A stretch of DNA of 26,742 bases, taken from contig CALTXP010000016.1 of the NCBI GenBank assembly GCA_943913325.1, positions 1-26,742 of the forward strand. Direction: 5' to 3'. A program made the position numbers and the translations under genes. Of this stretch, positions 25,001-26,742 are shown piece after piece. The notes under the pieces were generated by a model, which did not search any database, had not been told where the DNA came from, and was given only the letters and a program-made list of their open reading frames with translations. Position 1 is the stretch's first letter, and each line of letters starts with the position of its first letter. Source of the DNA: an uncultured Anaerococcus sp. (GTDB lineage: Bacteria; Bacillota; Clostridia; Tissierellales; Peptoniphilaceae).

Positions 25001-26393
25001 TTTTAAAGGCTTAGTTGCCAGTAAGGTCTATACACTAAAAGAAATAGATAAAGTTGAAGGTTACAAAGAATCAGATGTTACTTGGAAAGTAACAGTAGAC
25101 GATAAGGGCAATGTAAGTATTGTAGATAGCAATGGAAAAAATAGTGAAAATAATGTTATAGAATATACTATCACTAATACTCCAGAAAATGAAAAGCCTA
25201 AACTTGCTGAAATAAATATCTTTAAAACAAATAAAGATAAAGAAAAATTAGATGATGCTAACTTCAAACTAACGAGTAAAGATGATGAAAGTAAGGTATG
25301 GCAAAAAGATCACGGTAAAAATGGTATATATACATTCGAAGATATACCAGTAGGTAAATACACCTTAGAAGAGACTAAGGCTCCTGCAGGCCACATATTA
25401 GCAGAAAATGAAAATGAACGTAAATGGGATGTAGAAGTTTACGAATCAGATGAGGGTATAAAAACAAGATTCAAAGCCTATGGAGATGGGGAAGATAAGT
25501 GGAAAGACCAATCTTCTATAGATCAATCTGAAAAACTTGGATACACAATAGTAAATGAAAAAGAGAAAGAAAAAGCCAGCAAATTTGCAATTAAAAAAGT
25601 AGATTCAGAAAATAAAGAACAACTACTAGAAGGTGCAGAGTTTACCTTAACTGGTGGAGATCTAAGTGAAGATATTGTAAAGACAACTTCAAAAGAAGAA
25701 AATCCTCTTATATTTGATAATCTAAAGGCTAACAAAGAATATAAATTAAAAGAAACAAAAGCTCCTTCTGGTTATAAGAATGAAAACTTAGAATGGAATG
25801 TTAAGGTCGATCAAGAAGGTGCGGTAAGTATAGATGGACTTAAAGGTAAAGAAGAAGATGGAGTTCTAAGCTTTACTATTGAAAACACTAAGGAAGAGTC
25901 AAAGACTGGTAAGTTTGAAATACTCAAAGTTGATGATTCAGATAAGAAACTTGATAATGCAGAGTTTACACTTTATAAAGATTCTGATTTAAAGGATATA
26001 TTAACTTTAAATGGTGAAGAACAAGTAAAATTAACAGCTGACGGACAAATTACTTTTGATAATCTACCAGAAGGCACATATTATTTGAAAGAGACTAAGG
26101 CTCCTGATGACTATATAACAGATTCAACAATTTGGACTGTAAGTGTAAAAGATGGAGTAACTACTATATCTTCAGAGTATAAAGATAATAAAAATTTTGA
26201 AATTACAAATTCTGATAATGAAAATACTACTAGTCAATTAAAAGCAATAAATCATAAAGCAACTTATCCATCAACAGGTGGATCTGGTCCAAAGATTGTT
26301 TTTGCCATTGCTGGTACTGCATTGATGCTATTAGCTTTAATGTATTATGGTATTTATCAAAATGGTAAAAATTACAAAAAGTTTAAAAATTAA
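22068..26393 (+). CDS. Large cell-wall-anchored adhesin with thioester-type and four CnaB domains
   Basis: 1441-residue surface protein, probably the pilus tip adhesin. Signal peptide about 1-31 (FPSNVFA). Residues about 50-730 are a long Lys/Asp/Ser/Asn-rich region with beta-rich patterns that I do not recognise. A thioester-like domain follows (about 735-915): Cys766 in VFCIQIE and Gln838 in ALQAAIYYVVGG fit the Cys...Gln pair that forms the internal thioester in TQXA/TED adhesins. Four CnaB domains start at about 933, 1046, 1171 and 1281, each opening with a Lys strand (KKDAD, FKTNKD, KKVDSE, LKVDDS) and closing in an E-box such as YTLEETKAPAG, YKLKETKAPSG or YYLKETKAPDD. Sorting signal YPSTGG at 1400-1405, membrane helix and basic tail finish it. 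GGGGAGG precedes ATG by three bases. It follows three class C sortases. Confidence 0.88.
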   Translation: MKKNHIREFMVKLLALSLAILMAFPSNVFASMQRQSNYNQASSVMGDAKSERSDTNILKSEVTTDETTDYIVEKSATLSKSTGQIAYRIAVKSKSSVDQVKKLMSTFAVADNTDLKDLKVDKVRALDENNSEVEIDYEKKDSNESLDSDKSIDSLSITTEDSNVGLVYYLSGQLDQEKLESLEEDFPKLALDMVLTRNDNPIYESRYSLETQAKESEELLANEDIGLDDFDNISLVKGLYKDKDKKVSANSQATITWSDYILSSDAKSFTYDFNLDESQNTDKSKIKIDFYQATNKGFVLNEELSQEVPFTKSINLSIPQGQIARLEVSTIVKEDTNSKTFSFNDTKIINPNYKEEKNEDKEAKADKIFSKNKSRSKSSNYIIADKDDQDFSRNSKSEKSISAIELNRDSLLTKYRKEDKVDKDIEESINQIANSLEAYNDGKINWQDFVKEVKKVTSSKKLEKSKFEDIIKGLIAGLNEDSYKVSNINLDDLTKNLYINVDSTKEKDLANAYHKDSSNPKSEKKKGIIKKNLLTNQLYTKELIADNISKKMDNDIRSSVSVKSKAVNTYEKAYIDYLNNDLSYYIYVRPEELGRVAGPIKFDIRLSGNGKIDSTKVYRVEKDQREDVKSALENKKVLPLLNNLDSVDNNKGYVRSLNSTDNKANITFSNNKFLANSTDTFLIKVKAKEVKPNEDLNFSFAWTSDSGNINLLNNPMSIKTNAILKDKPAKNSQNSKNKNFPLNGDGHTNHVNGEDEYGDFDENVFCIQIERQEGVDGPARREKVTDGSEVAEKLSPRNYDPLGKSPYKTNEELTKRLKKAFYYAGDYQNNEEDWEALQAAIYYVVGGSTADGTQEAHEYKYLNGNPGLSIPAKSEAVQKKANDLIEKVKADDNWDEEKEDSVELWVFETQNNSSQNGIWGKVKKDDNPKENTGEFSIVKKDADTKKPLADAHFQLFDESGNKAESEIVESDSDGKTQTFKGLVASKVYTLKEIDKVEGYKESDVTWKVTVDDKGNVSIVDSNGKNSENNVIEYTITNTPENEKPKLAEINIFKTNKDKEKLDDANFKLTSKDDESKVWQKDHGKNGIYTFEDIPVGKYTLEETKAPAGHILAENENERKWDVEVYESDEGIKTRFKAYGDGEDKWKDQSSIDQSEKLGYTIVNEKEKEKASKFAIKKVDSENKEQLLEGAEFTLTGGDLSEDIVKTTSKEENPLIFDNLKANKEYKLKETKAPSGYKNENLEWNVKVDQEGAVSIDGLKGKEEDGVLSFTIENTKEESKTGKFEILKVDDSDKKLDNAEFTLYKDSDLKDILTLNGEEQVKLTADGQITFDNLPEGTYYLKETKAPDDYITDSTIWTVSVKDGVTTISSEYKDNKNFEITNSDNENTTSQLKAINHKATYPSTGGSGPKIVFAIAGTALMLLALMYYGIYQNGKNYKKFKN

Positions 26394-26443
26394 ATAAAAT
26401 TCTATAAGTATTCCAAAACAAATAAATATTTATAGCTATTAGT

Positions 26444-26470
26444 AAGGGGCTGTTGCAACAGCTCCTTTTA
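26444..26470 (+). terminator. Terminator of the adhesin gene, TGTTGCAACA palindrome
   Basis: AAGGGGCTGTTG (26444-26455) and CAACAGCTCCTT (26456-26467) are fully complementary apart from one G-T pair, followed by TTA. It is the compact form of the TTGCAACAG family seen elsewhere in the window. Confidence 0.75.
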
Positions 26471-26627
26471 TATATCAATTTTACAATTAAATTTATTAAA
26501 TTATTTACTTTATATATATTGGGAAAATAATTGTCAAATTATATCGATCATTTTCATCAAAGATTATTATTTCATAACTTATTAAGATTTAGCAAAATTT
26601 CACTACTTATTTCTTATATTCATAATG

Positions 26628-26657
26628 TTTACATAAATGCTACTTGTATAGTATAAT
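26628..26657 (+). promoter_or_regulatory. Promoter reading out of the window
   Basis: TTTACA (26628-26633), 18-base spacer, TATAAT (26652-26657). No open frame begins before the window ends, so the leader exceeds 75 bases. The other parts of 26394-26742 are AT-rich with no gene seen. Confidence 0.5.
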
Positions 26658-26742
26658 TAAGTTGCTTTATTAGTGGTATTTTTTTATTTAAATTATTTAT
26701 AATAAAAAAATTATAAAGATTAATTTATTAAATGCAGATTAA

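Overview
The window looks like chromosomal DNA of a low-GC, anaerobic Gram-positive bacterium, most likely in the Peptoniphilaceae (Anaerococcus-like). The grounds are: strongly AT-rich DNA with AGA/ATA-rich codons, strong Shine-Dalgarno sites, class C sortases with LPXTG-like pilins, a HrcA/CIRCE-type groESL operon, and [FeFe]-hydrogenase maturases, which point to fermentative H2 metabolism. The genus is an inference from gene content and was not measured.

Layout. 1-6175: a NUDIX hydrolase, then a tightly packed export operon (MacB-type ABC ATPase, a COG1361/CARDB-like protein with a C-terminal anchor, FtsX/MacB permease, lipoprotein), followed by a paralogous lipoprotein on its own, apparently leaderless, promoter. 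6188-9055: a divergent cassette. The minus strand carries XRE repressor, ImmA-type metalloprotease and an MnmM/YtqB-type tRNA methyltransferase, joined by TAATG stop/start overlaps. The plus strand carries a Y-family DNA polymerase broken by two nonsense codons and a frameshift. The shared promoter region holds four related dyads with centres about 30-42 bp apart. 9242-11753: msrB and a CIRCE-controlled groES-groEL operon. 11754-12134: a GC-rich, foldable intergenic island and a very long hairpin. 12135-16055: hydE on the plus strand converging on hydG-hydF on the minus strand; no hydrogenase structural gene is present. 16330-26393: a pilus/adhesin locus with a four-CnaB-domain pilin, three class C sortases in an overlapping run, and a 1441-residue adhesin with an internal thioester-type domain, four CnaB domains and a YPSTGG sorting signal. 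The final 349 bases carry a terminator and a good promoter reading out of the window.

Intergenic spaces repeatedly hold two small repeat families: one built on TTGCAACAG/CTGTTGCAA, often as imperfect inverted repeats ending in a T-run, and one built on an ATTTCGACCG...CGGAGAAAT hairpin. The most noteworthy points are the ImmR/ImmA/Y-polymerase cassette coupled to a tRNA methyltransferase, the COG1361 protein standing where a MacA-type adaptor would be expected, the HydF with a Glu in place of the usual cluster-motif His, the mid-chain thioester domain, and the repeat families. All calls come from reading the sequence and remembered family signatures; no database search was run.
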